A stretch of DNA of 64,000 bases from positions 246,714,510-246,778,509 of the forward strand of contig NC_061512.1 of assembly GCF_022539505.1 (NCBI RefSeq), in the 5' to 3' direction. The notes under the pieces were generated by a model. That model was not told where the DNA came from. It made no database searches and saw nothing but the letters and a program-made list of their open reading frames with translations. Below, piece after piece: positions 34,023-45,792 of this stretch. The DNA comes from Lolium rigidum (lineage: Eukaryota; Streptophyta; Magnoliopsida; Poales; Poaceae). The position numbers and the translations under genes were made by a program. Position 1 is the first letter of the stretch. Each line of letters begins with the position of its first letter.

Positions 34023-34345
34023 ATCTATCTATATATTAAAACAGAGCGAAATAGAGGCACCACATTGATTGAATCACTATCCATGCATTTCTACAGTAAC
34101 GACGCCTGGACAATACTTGATAGTAAACATTATCTATCTATCTATCTATATATTAAAACCGAACCAAATGAAGATAACGCACCAATTGTGTCACTATTGA
34201 TGCACAACTACACTGACAGCGCACGGACAATACTTAATCGTAAACAATATCTATCTATATATTAAAGCTGAGATAAATGGAGGCATCACATCGATTGATT
34301 CACTATTGATGCACATCTACAGTGACGACGCATGAACAATACTTG
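34023..34345. repeat. Array of about three 110-bp repeats, unit 2
   Basis: Same repeat as at 30,428, with starts near 34,023, 34,137 and 34,248. Fewer copies than in unit 1, so copy number changed after, or with, the segmental duplication. Confidence 0.75.
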
Positions 34346-36182
34346 ATACAACATGCATTAGTTTATTCCGTTGGTTTTTATATTAATTGTTTTACACATC
34401 TACGACTTCCGTAATAATTTTCCGACGGTAATTACCTAATCGTAATTCTTCGGCGGTGCATATTTTTACAATGGTAGTAGCCGCGCATGAACAATCCATC
34501 TTCTCCCGCCCTAGCGTGAATAGTGAGCAATAAATTTTTTAATATTTTTTGCAGTAATTTTTAGTTATTAATTATTAAAGGTGAGACAAATGGAGGCACC
34601 ACAGCGATTGATTCACTATTCATGCACATATACAGTGCCGACACACGAACAATACTTGATACAGTGTGCAGTAATTTATTTCAGTGGTTTTTATAGTAAT
34701 TTTTTCACACATCTATAACTCCCGTAATAATTTTCCGACGGTAATTACCCAATCGTAATTCTTCGGTGGTGCATATTTTTACGATGGTAGTAGCCGTGCA
34801 TGAACAATCCCTCCTCCCCCGCCCGGCGTGAATAGTGTGCAATAATTTTTAAATATTTTTTACAGTAATTTTCGTGATAAATTTGTAATTATTTTTTATA
34901 GTAGTTTTCAGTATAAATCATCAGCAACAGTAATTTCTCGATTATAATTACCCAACTATAATTTTTCGGCAGTGCATACTTCTTCGACGATAATTTCACA
35001 ATTGTGTTTTTCCTATAGTGCACGAATAGTAATCCTTTTGACACAAATCTCCAACCATATTTACTGAATGGTGCGGTAATTCTTTAACATAAATTTTACA
35101 CTCCAACACTCCAACTATAAATACCTTGTTTTGTAGTATTTTCGGGATTCTCCTGAGAAACATACTCCTATATTCATCACTTATTTTATTCAAGAAAAAT
35201 ACTACCACCTCCTTTGAGTAATTTTTCGACATTAATTTTTTGAAAGTAAGTGCTCAACCGCTATTTTTTGCGGTAGTTCTTCTACCGTATATGTTTCAAT
35301 GGTACTCAAGTACTATGTAATTCTTCAATGGTAATTATTCGGTAGTCATTTTCCAATAATGATTGTCGGGGTTCTCCTGTAGTAACTTCGGGTGAACAAA
35401 TACTCGATTATTCACATCGTCTTTTATTCGAGAAAAATACTAATATTTTGTTCTATTAATCGACTCAGGATCATCCAACAGAAATACTATTGCCTTATTC
35501 GGCAATACCGTAAAAAAGCTTTTCAGTATTCGACACAAAATATACATTATTATTCACCGTCTCTTTTATTTATTGACCAGGCCATACTTTTTTTTATTAA
35601 TCGCCTTATCGTCACCGTACGGGCATAATCCACTATTTGTCGCATATTTTATATATCACCTCATCATCACCCTAGCTCCACTATCTGTCTCATATTTTCT
35701 CCGAGAAAAATTACTATATTCTATTATTGGTCGTTTCATAACTTTATTGATCTAAACTAGCTATATACACCAAGAAATCAACACAACCTTCATAGTTATT
35801 ACACATGCCACATCTTGATGGTGTACTGAAGATATAGACATTTACGTCTCACCCACCATCTGACATGTACGGTTATCGTTGCACATCTAGTGGTGTTCTT
35901 GCCCCAACAACCGTCGGATTTGAGGCTGAAACTATGCGCCTTCACAAAATATAGTCACATGAGGATAGATGTAGCATTTTGGTCAAATAATGACATAGTA
36001 TATATAGGGTCAATTACAAGTATAATCATCACTAATTTAAAGTATGAAGGTGTCCTTTTTCTAAGTAACTAACATACCCGTGAATTTTTTCGATAGAAGA
36101 CACCAAAGAAATACCTGAATTAAATTAACTATATATGAGCTAATAGTTATAGCCTACTTCCATCTATTAATTTTTTTATATA

Positions 36183-36439
36183 CTCCCTCCTTCCAAATTT
36201 GGGATGCATATTAGGTTTGGTTAAAGTCAAACTTTATAAAGTTGGTCTAACTATATATGAAAATAGATTAACTTTTATAATATCAAATACAGATAATATG
36301 ATAATATATTTCTTGGTGATTCTAATAACATTGAGATAATGGTGTAGATGGTTCTATAATGTTCTATATATTTAATTAAAGTTTACGAAATTTGACTTTT
36401 ACCAAACCTAATATGCATCCTAATTTGGGAGAGAGGGAG
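36183..36439. mobile_element. Stowaway-type MITE, copy in unit 2
   Basis: Same element and same insertion site as 32,178-32,434, flanked by TA, with the terminus ending GAGAGAGGGAG. Confidence 0.85.
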
Positions 36440-37316
36440 TACAGTGCAACATAGACATGAAAATGGTTTTCAATTTTTATCATTATCAATATATAATATT
36501 TTATGAATAGTGGGGTGATTTCTATCATTCGCATGAAACTGAATATAAAACATTCAGGTTCATAGAACCTAGACATACATCCTGATTTCTATCATTCGCA
36601 TGAAACTGAATATAGAACATTCGGGTCCATAGAAGGCTTCTTTTATAGTACCTTATAACACACCTAAGGATAGGAGAGGTATGATTTAGGCAATGATCAG
36701 GATTAACATATTTAGATTTTTTTTCGAAATGGAGGCAAAGGTCCAGTCTCTGCATCAATCGATGCATGCGGCTTTTATTACTTTATTAACATATTTAGAT
36801 TAGACCCGATGGCCCAACAAGACGTAGATAAGGAGAAAAATATATTAATACAGTACATTTAATCCTGTTGTCCACATTTGACACAAACAAGAAACAATGT
36901 GGACGCCGGAAATATTTGTGCTAACATGGCCGAACTGTCCAAGGTGCCGATGAGGGCTGGAACCGCACCTAGATCATCAGTTTATATCCTCTTAGTCAGA
37001 ATAAAAGTATATTGTATTAGGAATCTCGATAAAAAAGGATTTTGTCCCTTTGTATCTATCATAGTTTTTTTTTAGATGGTATCTATCATAGTTAATATCC
37101 AAACAAAAGTATGAACATGCAATTCTAACCGCTTGAGTACAACGCAATGCAGATTGTATCGATCGGACTTTTGTCGAGAAACGTGCTAGAAGAATTTCCT
37201 ATTCACATAGAAGGAAATGGTTAGAAAAATAAGCAAACAAAAACGAGGTACAGAGGAAGCAAACGTTCAATCAATTGAGAAATGGGAGAGAACGGCAAAC
37301 AGAGACTAACACACCA

Positions 37317-37851
37317 AGCAAATGTCGAAGAACAAAGACACACTACCACACTAAGACTACCTAGTTATATATAACTACTATACAAACTTTTTTTTCACAG
37401 AGTTTTGAATTTTTTTACGGATTAACATAGAGTTGACACACTTGTTTTATGGTTGATTTCAGTTGTTTTTTTCTCGTGTGCAGCTTGGGTGCCATCTAAG
37501 AATTTTTTTGACGGCTTCCAGCTTATGTAACTTTTTCATCTTCTATGCGATCGATCAATCAGACCATGCTTTGTGAAACATGCAATATATGCGTAGCTCG
37601 GGAGCGATTGCTCTCTCATTTGTCGCATATTTATGGACACGGTTGATGGATTGTTGTCTATGTGCCAATGTTACACTAGTAACTCAATGTCTTCAACGCA
37701 CATATGGATCTCAAAGTGCGGCTTCATATTCAACTACCTTCCTTCCAATAAGAATAGGTTCCAAAATATTTAGTAAACCGGAACCAACTAGAGTAGATAG
37801 CACACATATAGTTGTCGGAAATAGCTAGTGGAACACACACACACACAAAAA

Positions 37852-37854
<3 letters not shown>
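37317..37854. other. Unassigned DNA left of the large transposon
   Basis: AT-rich with a CACACA run near its end. No gene, RNA or repeat border recognised. Short frames around 37,580-37,830 lack any motif. Confidence 0.45.

Positions 37855-37895
<41 letters not shown>
37855..37895. repeat. (TA)n microsatellite, left of the small element
   Basis: About 20 TA units, directly followed by the terminus GGTCTGCTATTCTCG. It probably represents the insertion target. Confidence 0.9.
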
Positions 37896-37897
<2 letters not shown>

Positions 37898-38291
37898 TCT
37901 GCTATTCTCGAACCGGTTCGAGAATAACTATTCTCGAACCCTTTATGAACTTCCTAACTTATTGCATGCGAACTTCCCGTGAGTCTTCACATTTTCTCGT
38001 CTCACGTCCCGCTCGCGTCCCGCTCCCGCGCGCGTGTGAACTTCCTACGAGACAGCGAACCGTTACGTGTCCCACCTCCCGCTCGCTACCCACCTCCTCC
38101 GTGCTCGCTCCCCACCCCTCCCCTGCTCGCTCCCGAGCTCTTCCATGGCGATTTCCTCCCTGCTCGCTCCCGAGGTCTTCCCTGGCGTTTTCCTCCCTGC
38201 TCGCTCCCGAGCTCCTCCCTGGCGATTTCCTCCCTTGCTCGCTCCCGAGCTCCTCCCTTTTACTCGATGCGTTTCTTCGAGAATAGTTCAG

Positions 38292-38294
<3 letters not shown>
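37896..38294. mobile_element. 399-bp deletion derivative of the large transposon
   Basis: It is bounded by TA repeats on both sides. Left end GGTCTGCTATTCTCGAACC; right end, read inward, GAGCTGAACTATTCTCGAAG. Bases 37,971-38,277 match, inverted, 60,111-60,416 at the right end of the large element with about three differences. The last 17 bases match the first 17 bases of the large element's left end (38,325). This is what an internally deleted copy, keeping only one full end and a stub of the other, would look like. It contains repeated CTCGCTCCCGAGCTC units. Confidence 0.75.

Positions 38295-38324
<30 letters not shown>
38295..38324. repeat. (TA)15 between two facing termini
   Basis: Fifteen TA units flanked by AGTTCAGCTC and GAGCTGAACT, so the whole is a perfect palindrome of more than 60 bp. 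It is the shared target DNA between two neighbouring elements of one family. Confidence 0.9.
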
Positions 38325-38327
<3 letters not shown>

Positions 38328-38557
38328 CTGAACTATTCTCGAACCCCCCTTAAGAGTGGTTCTAGAATAGCTATTCTAGAACCCCCCTAATCCCACTCGG
38401 TTTCTTCCCCCCGTCCCGACCGATACCCAACCGAACTTCCCACGTCCCGACTCCCGACCGATACCGATTCGTGAACGAAGCGAACTTCCCACGTCCTCCT
38501 CGTAAAAACACCGCGCCCCGCATCGAGCGGAGATCAACCAGCTCCGCACCTCCACCT

Positions 38558-38828
38558 CCTACCTCGTCGGCGCGGGCGAGCGAGCGGCGGCGGGAGCCGA
38601 CGCGAGGGAGCTCGCGACGGACACGAAGACGTTGAAGCCTTCTACCTCGTCGGCGCGGGCGAGCGAGCGGCGGCGGCAGCCGACGCGAGGGAGCACGCGA
38701 CGGAAGCGAAGACGTTGAAGCCTCCTACCTCGTCGGCGCGGGCGAGCGAGCGGCGGCGGCAGCCGACGCGAGGGAGCACGCGACGGAGGCGAACGGCGGC
38801 GGTAGCTGACGCAAAGGAGCCAGCGGCG
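38558..38828 (+). repeat. GC-rich minisatellite, about 3.5 units of 82 bp
   Basis: Units start TACCTCGTCGGCGCGGGCGA at 38,561, 38,643 and 38,726, each followed by CGAGCGGCGGCGG and CGACGCGAGGGAGC. A partial fourth unit fades out by 38,828. It lies just upstream of the first candidate ATG (38,908), in what would be the transcript leader or promoter. Confidence 0.8.
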
Positions 38829-38907
38829 GAGAACAGCGAGATCCCGCCTCGTTACTCGCCGCAATTCGTCTATAGCCCGACGAGATCCAGATTCCCTACA
38901 GCAGTTA

Positions 38908-41073
38908 ATGGCTCCAATTAGAGGCAGATCATCGGAACATGCTTCAACATCAATCCGACCAAGCTCCTTCAAGACGCTAGCACTGGAGGAAGATAAGGTA
39001 CAAAACCAGAAGTTCACATAACTCATATACTGCTTTGTGCTCACTGCAAAACCAAAAAAAAAGGAGCACTTTAGATTCTAGTGAAAAGAAAGTTCATAAT
39101 GATTCATAATGGAAGTTCACATAACTCATTTAGAAAAAACGACCAATTTAGATTCTCCTTAAAAGGTTCATATGAATTTATATTGGAAGTTCACATAACT
39201 ATTTAACTGCTTTTCCTGTACATCAGTATAAACAAAAACCAAAATTAGACTGGAAGTTCACATATTCTCCTGCAGAGTCTATTGTAGGAAAAAGAAAACT
39301 TATGTCTTTTACTGGGAAGTTCTTAAAAACAGTTTCCTGGAGTTCACTTCAGTTATAAAAAATAAAAACAGCAAAATGAAAAAATAAGTATGCAGGTGCA
39401 TGTATGTCGGAAGTTCATATTACATTGTTTAGCGGTTAACTTTACTTGTTTTAGTTTTTTGAAGACATCAGACAAAGTTTTATGTATAAAAGTTCTAGTC
39501 CAAATGTTCAAGAAGTTCGCATGTTAAAAAACTTACCTTGTTCTGCTACTGCAGGGCAAAGAATCGGAACAGAAGCGATGGCGACGAGATAATCGGCTGG
39601 TCGAGCCCTAAAAAGCCTCCAATGACTCCCATATGCTGTGATGAGCCAGTTTCATTTATCCAACCAGTGTTCCGCAATCCCAAGAGAAAGACAAATGCTG
39701 CTGCCGTTGAAAGGAATTTCAATCGGAAAATCCAAGAACAAGATGACATGGATAACAGCAAAAGGAAGCGGGATACCACAACATCAACAGATGATGATGA
39801 GGATATTATGTGTTGGTCAGGTCCACCAAAAAAACCCCGTTCACCAATAAAGTGCACTGAGGAGATATTTGCTAGTAATGCAACGTTCCGTCAGCCACGA
39901 AAACGGCAATCTACAAGTACATCTACAACAAACACAGCTGGAAGCAACAATGTGAACAGGGACAGTGGCCAAAAGTCGTCTTCTAGCAGTGATGCTTCTG
40001 AACAGCAACGCAGTTATGGGGATGGTCAAAGTGACAGCATACACCAAGATCGTCGAGGCACTCAATCAAGTCATATGCCGCCTCGAGATCCACTCTGCCA
40101 TGTACCAAAAGTCACACCGCCATGCCCCATAGTACCAGATGATAGAGCCACCCCTGCAGAGCTGCGAACATACACACACGTAAGTTCAATTTATATATTG
40201 CTGATAAAAATTTCACTCTTACACACACATTTATTTAGACAAATTTGCATGGAAGTTCACATGCTATATCTTTAGAAAAAACAGTTGATATGATTGGGAA
40301 AGATCGTGAACCCTATATCCATGATAAAAGTTCAGCTGATTTTTAGGAAGTTCACATGCTCGGTTTATTATATGAAATGTGTAGTTGATATGTTCTCGAT
40401 ATTCATGTGCAACAGTTTTCCTGTGAAAAAAAGTTCAGATGACTTTAAGAAGTCCATGTTCTTATTTTTTATTAAATTTTAGGAAGTTCACTTGACCTAT
40501 TCCCTGAAGTTAACATACAAATAAAATATGTAAAAATAAATAAAAAATAATGCAATAACAAAACCGTGGCAATTTGCGAGCTGCAGATCTTGATCCGGAC
40601 CTGATACCATCCATTGGTCAAGAATTTAGTACATTCAAAGACGCATATGTATTTTACAATACATATGCAAAGCACACAGGGTTTGGGATAAGGAAAGGAC
40701 AGCACAACAAGAGCAGGCGTTACTTGAGATGTGTACGAGAAGGTACACACCGCCAAAGTGTCAACGAGGAAGACCGACAGCGTGACAAGATGACCAAAAG
40801 AACTGGGTGCAAGGCCTTTATGAGATTGAAAGAGAGGAGTGATGGTACCGCATTGTCAAGGACATTACACTTCAGCACAACCATACCCTCGCTGTTAAGC
40901 CCATCAATGCTAGTTTTCATGCGTTCTCACAAAAAGGTGGATCCAACATTGAAGGGGTTGGTAAAAGACCTTCAGTTCAGCAATATAAAACATGTAAACA
41001 TAATGGGCCTGCTTACAAGGCTGCATGGTGGCCGTGATAAGATTGGCTGCCACAACAGAGACATACTAAACAT
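38908..41073 (+). pseudogene. FAR1-type MULE transposase, N-terminal exons and FAR1 DNA-binding domain
   Basis: Candidate exon 1 (38,908-38,997) starts MAPIRGRSSEHAS and ends at GATAAG|GT. Exon 2 (about 39,555-40,180) is Ser/Thr/Lys-rich with two repeats of a W-S-x-P-K-K-P type (GWSSPKKPPM, CWSGPPKKPRSP) and ends at CAC|GTAAGT. Exon 3 (about 40,587-41,073) carries the FAR1 domain: TFKDAYVFYNTYAKHTGFGI, RKGQHNKSRRYLRCVREG, GCKAFMRL and, in a shifted frame, WYRIVKDITLQHNHTLA. This zinc-binding fold recognises DNA in FHY3/FAR1 and their transposase relatives. Exon phases do not fit at both splice junctions, and two compensating frameshifts (about 40,850 and 40,900) disrupt exon 3. Confidence 0.78.
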
Positions 41074-41201
41074 GTAAGTACTCCCCCGCCCCCCCCCTCC
41101 CACCCCTCCTTTATATATAAAATGAAAACTTACATGAAAAACAGGGGAAAGAAAAAAGCAAAACAAAAAAAAGAAAAATAACAACAAATTTCTTTTTGCA
41201 G

Positions 41202-42818
41202 AAAGCGAAAAACACGAGGAAGGAGTCCATGAATGAGGTGCAGAATATGTTCAAATTCTTTGAAGACATGAAGAAGGAGAATGAAAATTTCTTCTATGAC
41301 TACAAGGTTGATGACGAAAACAGACTGGAAAATGTTTTCTGGTCTAATGCTAGCTCGAGGGCAGCATATGCAGATTTTGGAGATTGCATAACTTTCGATA
41401 CTACTTACAAGTCGAACAAGCACCACTTGCCCCTTGCAGTATTTGTCGGCGTAAACAACCACTTGCGATCAACAATCTTTGGTGTTGCGTTGATGGGAAA
41501 CGAGTCAGAGGAGTCCTTCAAATGGGTATTCAGCAGATTCCTTGAATGCATGGGCGGTAAACAACCAATCTGCATACTTACAGGTTTGCAGAAAAATCAG
41601 AATCTATACTCCTGTTTGTACCTTCAGTTGTAGTTCATAACAAAAACACACAGAAGTTCACATGTTTACACCCCTGCAACACGAAAAAATAAAAGATATT
41701 TAATTTGCTGAAGTTCACCTTTGTTTTGTTTTTTGTGAAGTTTGCTTGCATTATACCTGATGTGTTTTTTCCTAATAATTGTTCAGATCAATGCCCAGCA
41801 ATGGCAAAAGCAATACCTAAAATTTTCAAACGGACTCTACATAAGTTCTGTAGATGGCACATAATGAACAAGCATAAGGACCCGCTGAAGAAGCTTTATA
41901 AACTATTCCCTGACTTGAAGGATAAGCTGACTGCAATTTTGAACCATCCCCTAATGCCATCTGAGTTTGAAGATGCGTGGAAGGCTTTGATTGAAGAGTA
42001 CAATCTGCATGATATAAATGTCATGATTAACTTATGGGCTGAAAGGAAATTGTGGATATCAGCTTACTGGAAGGAAGTTTTCTGTGCACGCATGACTTCA
42101 ACACAGAGAAGCGAGAGCATGAACTTTGTGCTGAAAAGGGGTTTTGTCACTGAACGAGACAACCTACACATTTTTGCTAAGCAAGTTAACAACTGCATAC
42201 AGGCAAGGCATGAAGCAGAGAATGCAGAGGCAAATGCATCAACGGTGAGTGATCGATTTCCTTTTTTATGTTAATGAAAAAAAATATGCTTCAATAATTT
42301 GGAAACACATAGGATGAGAACATAAAAAAAAGGAAAAAGACTATGCAGATGTTATGGAAGTTCACAACTGTTTGGTCAGGGGTTCTTCTGTACACAAAAA
42401 AGTGTCATCTGTTTTCGAGAAAAAAAAGTATGCACATGTTATGGAAGTTCACATCTGTTTAGTTCTGGGGTTCATATATATATATAAAAGTTATCTTATG
42501 TTTCATGTTCAAAAAGCAAATGACTTTTCCACCGACAAAAATCAAAAATGCAGGGCTCAAGGAAAACAGTCACCAGGTATGGCTTCGAGGCACAGGTGAT
42601 GGATAAGTACACACGGGCAGTGTACTCAGTTTTCCGGGAGCGGCAATATCACAAGCACAGACTTTCCGCATTAAGACTTCCCAGGATAATCCCAACATTT
42701 ACCTTGTGCATCACTACAATCGAGTAAAGAATTCGCTTGGTCAAGACATGAGTTCGAGTGCTAGCAGATGAAGTTGAAGGCCGCTATGAATGCGAATGTA
42801 AACTGTGGGAACATACAG
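41202..42818 (+). pseudogene. FAR1-type MULE transposase, catalytic core exons
   Basis: Exon 41,202-41,583 contains VFWSNASSRAAYADFGDCIT then FDTTYKSNKHHLPLAVFVGV, with the first catalytic Asp (FDTTY) of the MULE DDE domain. It is joined at ACAG|GT to exon 41,787-42,244, giving ILT-DQCPAMAKAI with the second Asp. That exon continues FCRWHIMNKH and TSTQRSESMNFVLK, whose Glu is the likely third acid. Exon 42,554-42,818 leads to the SWIM motif but is frameshifted at least twice (near 42,670 and 42,760). A one-base miscount in an A-run at 41,207 would repair the phase with the preceding exon. The protein would cut the element's ends for transposition. Confidence 0.82.
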
Positions 42819-42949
42819 GTAAAAAAAAAAGCCTCTTTCATCAATTGCTTTTGGTTGTATTACACTACAGATGCATATAAAAAAAGTAATCGTTGACACG
42901 AAAAAATAAAAAAATTAACCGAGCTAATGTTAACTTTATGCACACACAG

Positions 42950-44209
42950 GGTTGTTCTGCCACCATGTCATAGCTGTCTTTGAGCACCTACGCCTGGATG
43001 AGATACCAAGCAAGTATATACTCCGAGAGATACACCAAAGATGCGAGTGACAAACCCCGATTACAACCGCGAGACTACAGGACAACAACGGACGATGGGA
43101 CTTCAATTGAATACGGACGAACAATCCTTTACGGTGAAGCGATTAAAATTATAAACAAAGGATGCACTTCGGAAGCAAAATTCCAAATAGCATTATCTCG
43201 CCTTCGGAGATGCCAATACAAACCTGGACAATGAGGATGCAGAGCCGGAGAATAATGAGGATGCGAGAGATGGAGAATAATGAGGATGCAGAGATGGAGA
43301 ACAATGAGCGAGTCATCGAACCAAGAAAACACAACACGAGAAACTGGCGAGCACAACGACATTCCTCGGACCGAGGACAATGATCCATATGCGGATATAC
43401 GACCTCCACTACTTGCAATAACAAAAGGAAGCAAGACTACGAGATGCCGCAAGGAGGAATGGAAAATGCAAACCCCCGCACCTGCCCGTCCGGAACCGGA
43501 ACTAGATGAATACGGGAGACCGAAAGGTACAAGATTATGCGGAACATGCAATAAAATTAATGGCCACAATTCCGGAACCTGCAAGGCAAGGCAGCTGGCT
43601 AAAACACTCTTGGAAACACATAAGAAGGTGTATGGGCCTACAGCATCTTCAGCAAATATCAAGGTCCGCATAAGAAACTTGCTTGCTCGCCAGCACATTC
43701 CAGAGAATGATGAAGAGGAAAAACTGGACACAGATGAGGGTGAATGCTTCGAAGATGAGACGGATGATGAAGAATATGAGCAAGAAGATGAGGATGAAGA
43801 TATCACTGAGCAAGAAGATACACAGAAAACACCAGATGTGGAGAGCAAACTGCAAAACTTAAATAAAACGGGAGGACAAAGGAAATGCAGCGTGTGCAAC
43901 CTAAGGCTAGGACACTACGCGTCAACATGCCCCAACAGGGAAAAGATACTACAACAACAGATTGTTGAACGACAAAGAAGTGATGGTGCAACAATGAAAC
44001 CAAAAGGGGTGAAAGCTTGTGGTACATGCAATAAGATAAGGGGACACAACTCTAGAACTTGCGCAAGAAGGCAGCTTGAGGAACAGCTATTACACCTGCA
44101 GTCAACAGAAAATGATAGCAACACAATGGAAGATAGAAGCAATGAGAAGAACAAGGAGAAAACACAAACTACACCAGCACCTATAAGAAGGAGTACCAGG
44201 AAGAGGTAG
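42950..44209 (+). pseudogene. FAR1-type MULE transposase, SWIM finger end and zinc-knuckle C-terminus
   Basis: Joined to YECECKLWEHTG of the previous exon, this exon begins LFCHHVIAVFEHL, completing the CxCxnCxH SWIM finger typical of MULE/FAR1 proteins. A Glu/Asn-rich repeat region (43,228-43,310, built of GAATAATGAGGATGCAGAGA units) carries another frame change. The last frame (43,280-44,209) then encodes three CCHC-like knuckles: CGTCNKINGHNSGTC, CSVCNLRLGHYASTC and CGTCNKIRGHNSRTC. These are separated by a very acidic stretch and end in RRSTRKR, a likely nuclear signal. Confidence 0.78.
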
Positions 44210-44883
44210 ACACAAAAAAGGAAAAAAAATAGAATAGTTCATACTGAAAACAAATATGTAGTTGGTTACATTGTGTAGAATAAATATACTGCTGAAGTTC
44301 ACTATTTGTTCATGCTACTGCTGATCCAAAATGTAAAGAACAGGAATTTTCATAAAAATCATTTATTTTAAACCTCTACACAGGATGTTGTGAGAATAAA
44401 TATATCGTAATTCAACTGCTAGACAGTTGTTCACGTAAAATGTTGATTAAAAAAAAACAGCAGGAAGTTCACAGCCGATTATCCGCGAAGTTCACTATGT
44501 ATGACGGTGTGAAAAAAAAGTTCGTATAAAAATTAAACAGGAACACACATGCAAGAAAAAAAGGGAGATCAGATATCAACAGCTGCGAAGTTCTCACATA
44601 CTATTCATACGTGAATGATACTGAATTGTTAAAAAAATGAACAGACAACATATAGGATTGCAAAAAACAGTAAAATAGGGACATCTTCATTGTATTATAA
44701 AATGAATAAAAGGGAAGGGAAACACAAAGTAAAAAGAGAAAATTATGACTGCGAAGTTCAGATCTAGCCAACTAAGGAATTCTCTTAAACATAAAACCTA
44801 AAAGAAAGTGTAGGTAAATTAAACGATTACAATCTGATCATAGAAAAAATAAAAATAAAAATGTCCCTACAAAACTAAAATCT
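44210..44883. other. Spacer between transposase and exonuclease copy 1
   Basis: AT-rich with six or more motif copies. The two genes converge here, so both 3' ends lie in it. The second half begins the 1.39-kb tandem duplication at 44,406. Confidence 0.6.
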
Positions 44884-45792
44884 TCACCAATCCCTGCCAC
44901 GCTTCTTCTCGGGATGTTTGAATAAGGAGAAGAAGCCCCTCTCAAACAAATCCAGCCTTCGATAAACCTCGTAGGTTGCATATGCATCCCGTGCAGCATA
45001 TTCCAAATGCTTAGGCGGTAGAGGCGGCGGATTAGCCCACATCCTGTGCTCTGCCCTTCCAAAACCATCCTTCATCTCAAAATAGATTGGATCTATAATA
45101 GCTCCAGCAACATCCTTCAGGCCTTGAAGTTTCTTCTTTTTGTCCGGATCTCTCCATATTTCCTGGATATCCTTCAGATTATGAACATAGAGATTTGAAC
45201 GTGAGAGAACTTTGCAGTCTTCACGTGGTGCAAAAACCAGCAAAAATGTACCTAAAGCCATGAAGAAACTCAACCAAACTTTCACTCCTCTCATCGAGCA
45301 TGGCATATGTGGTACACAAGAACATCGGTGCCAACACATAGCTGGATCACAGCAGCTTTCTTCGGATTGAAATAGGTACCACTGAGTTTGTCATACTCAA
45401 CATCAAGACCAACAATCTTCCTAGCAGAAGAATCGAGGGAACCTTCAGCATTGGTGATCCACTCCTCAACACTAGCTGCTGAATTCGTGTACAGAACCTT
45501 CATAGTGGTTGTGCCATGGCAGGGGAATGTGTACTCGTGGGAAAAAGGAGCGTTTGCCATGCAAAATCGGTGGACAGAAGAAAAGAAAGAAGAAGCAATT
45601 GGTAATTCACGTGCACCGAGCCAGAAAAAGAAAAGACCTGTATTTATAGATTGAGATGTAACAAACACGTCGTGATCCACGAATTCAGGAAACAAACAGT
45701 ATATATCCAAAACAAATAAATAGAACAGCCGATGGAGATAACAAGAAAACAAAAATTCTGCGGGATAACAGAAACAAAAATGACCTTATCCG
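44406..45792. repeat. Tandem duplication, unit 1 (1,387 bp)
   Basis: Begins CGTAATTCAACTGCTAGACA and contains the frameshifted exonuclease copy 1 with its downstream spacer and upstream leader. Confidence 0.88.
44884..45560 (-). pseudogene. DEDDy 3'-5' exonuclease, copy 1 (one-base insertion)
   Basis: The start at 45,560 gives MANAPFSHEYTFPCHGTTTM, equivalent to copy 2. Motif I is VGLDVEYD (D, E). An extra C in ATGCTCGATGAG near 45,297, compared with ATGCTGATGAG in copy 2, shifts the frame just after the VYHICHA strand. After the shift the same protein resumes and reaches motif II (NLKDIQ) and motif III (YAARDAYATYEVYRRL), ending KHPEKKRGRDW. Two further small differences in the following 30 bp blur the alignment. 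As sequenced, the product would stop soon after motif I. Confidence 0.85.

Larger units (their letters stand above)
33258..37316. repeat. Tandem segmental duplication, unit 2 (about 4.06 kb)
   Basis: Directly abuts unit 1 in the same orientation. The junction reads ACACCAAG then ATAATGCATAAT, while unit 1 begins with AATAATGCATAAT, so the breakpoint sits at a short shared sequence. Identity looks to be in the mid-90s percent by eye outside the indels. Confidence 0.88.

Noticed and set aside
37896..38277. The 37.9-38.3 kb copy as the true left terminal repeat of the large element
   Set aside because: A second family terminus (38,325) and a TA repeat separate it from the transposase, and its inner end carries the left-end stub; a neighbouring deletion derivative explains this better, though the gap at 60,417 prevents proof.
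37945..38390. Frames of 107-124 codons in the small TIR element
   Set aside because: They arise from tandem CTCGCTCCCGAGCTC units and read into TA repeats; no coding signal.
43129..43899. A 256-codon Ser-rich minus-strand frame
   Set aside because: It is the antisense of the acidic and zinc-knuckle coding region, where Glu/Asp codons read as Ser/Leu on the other strand.
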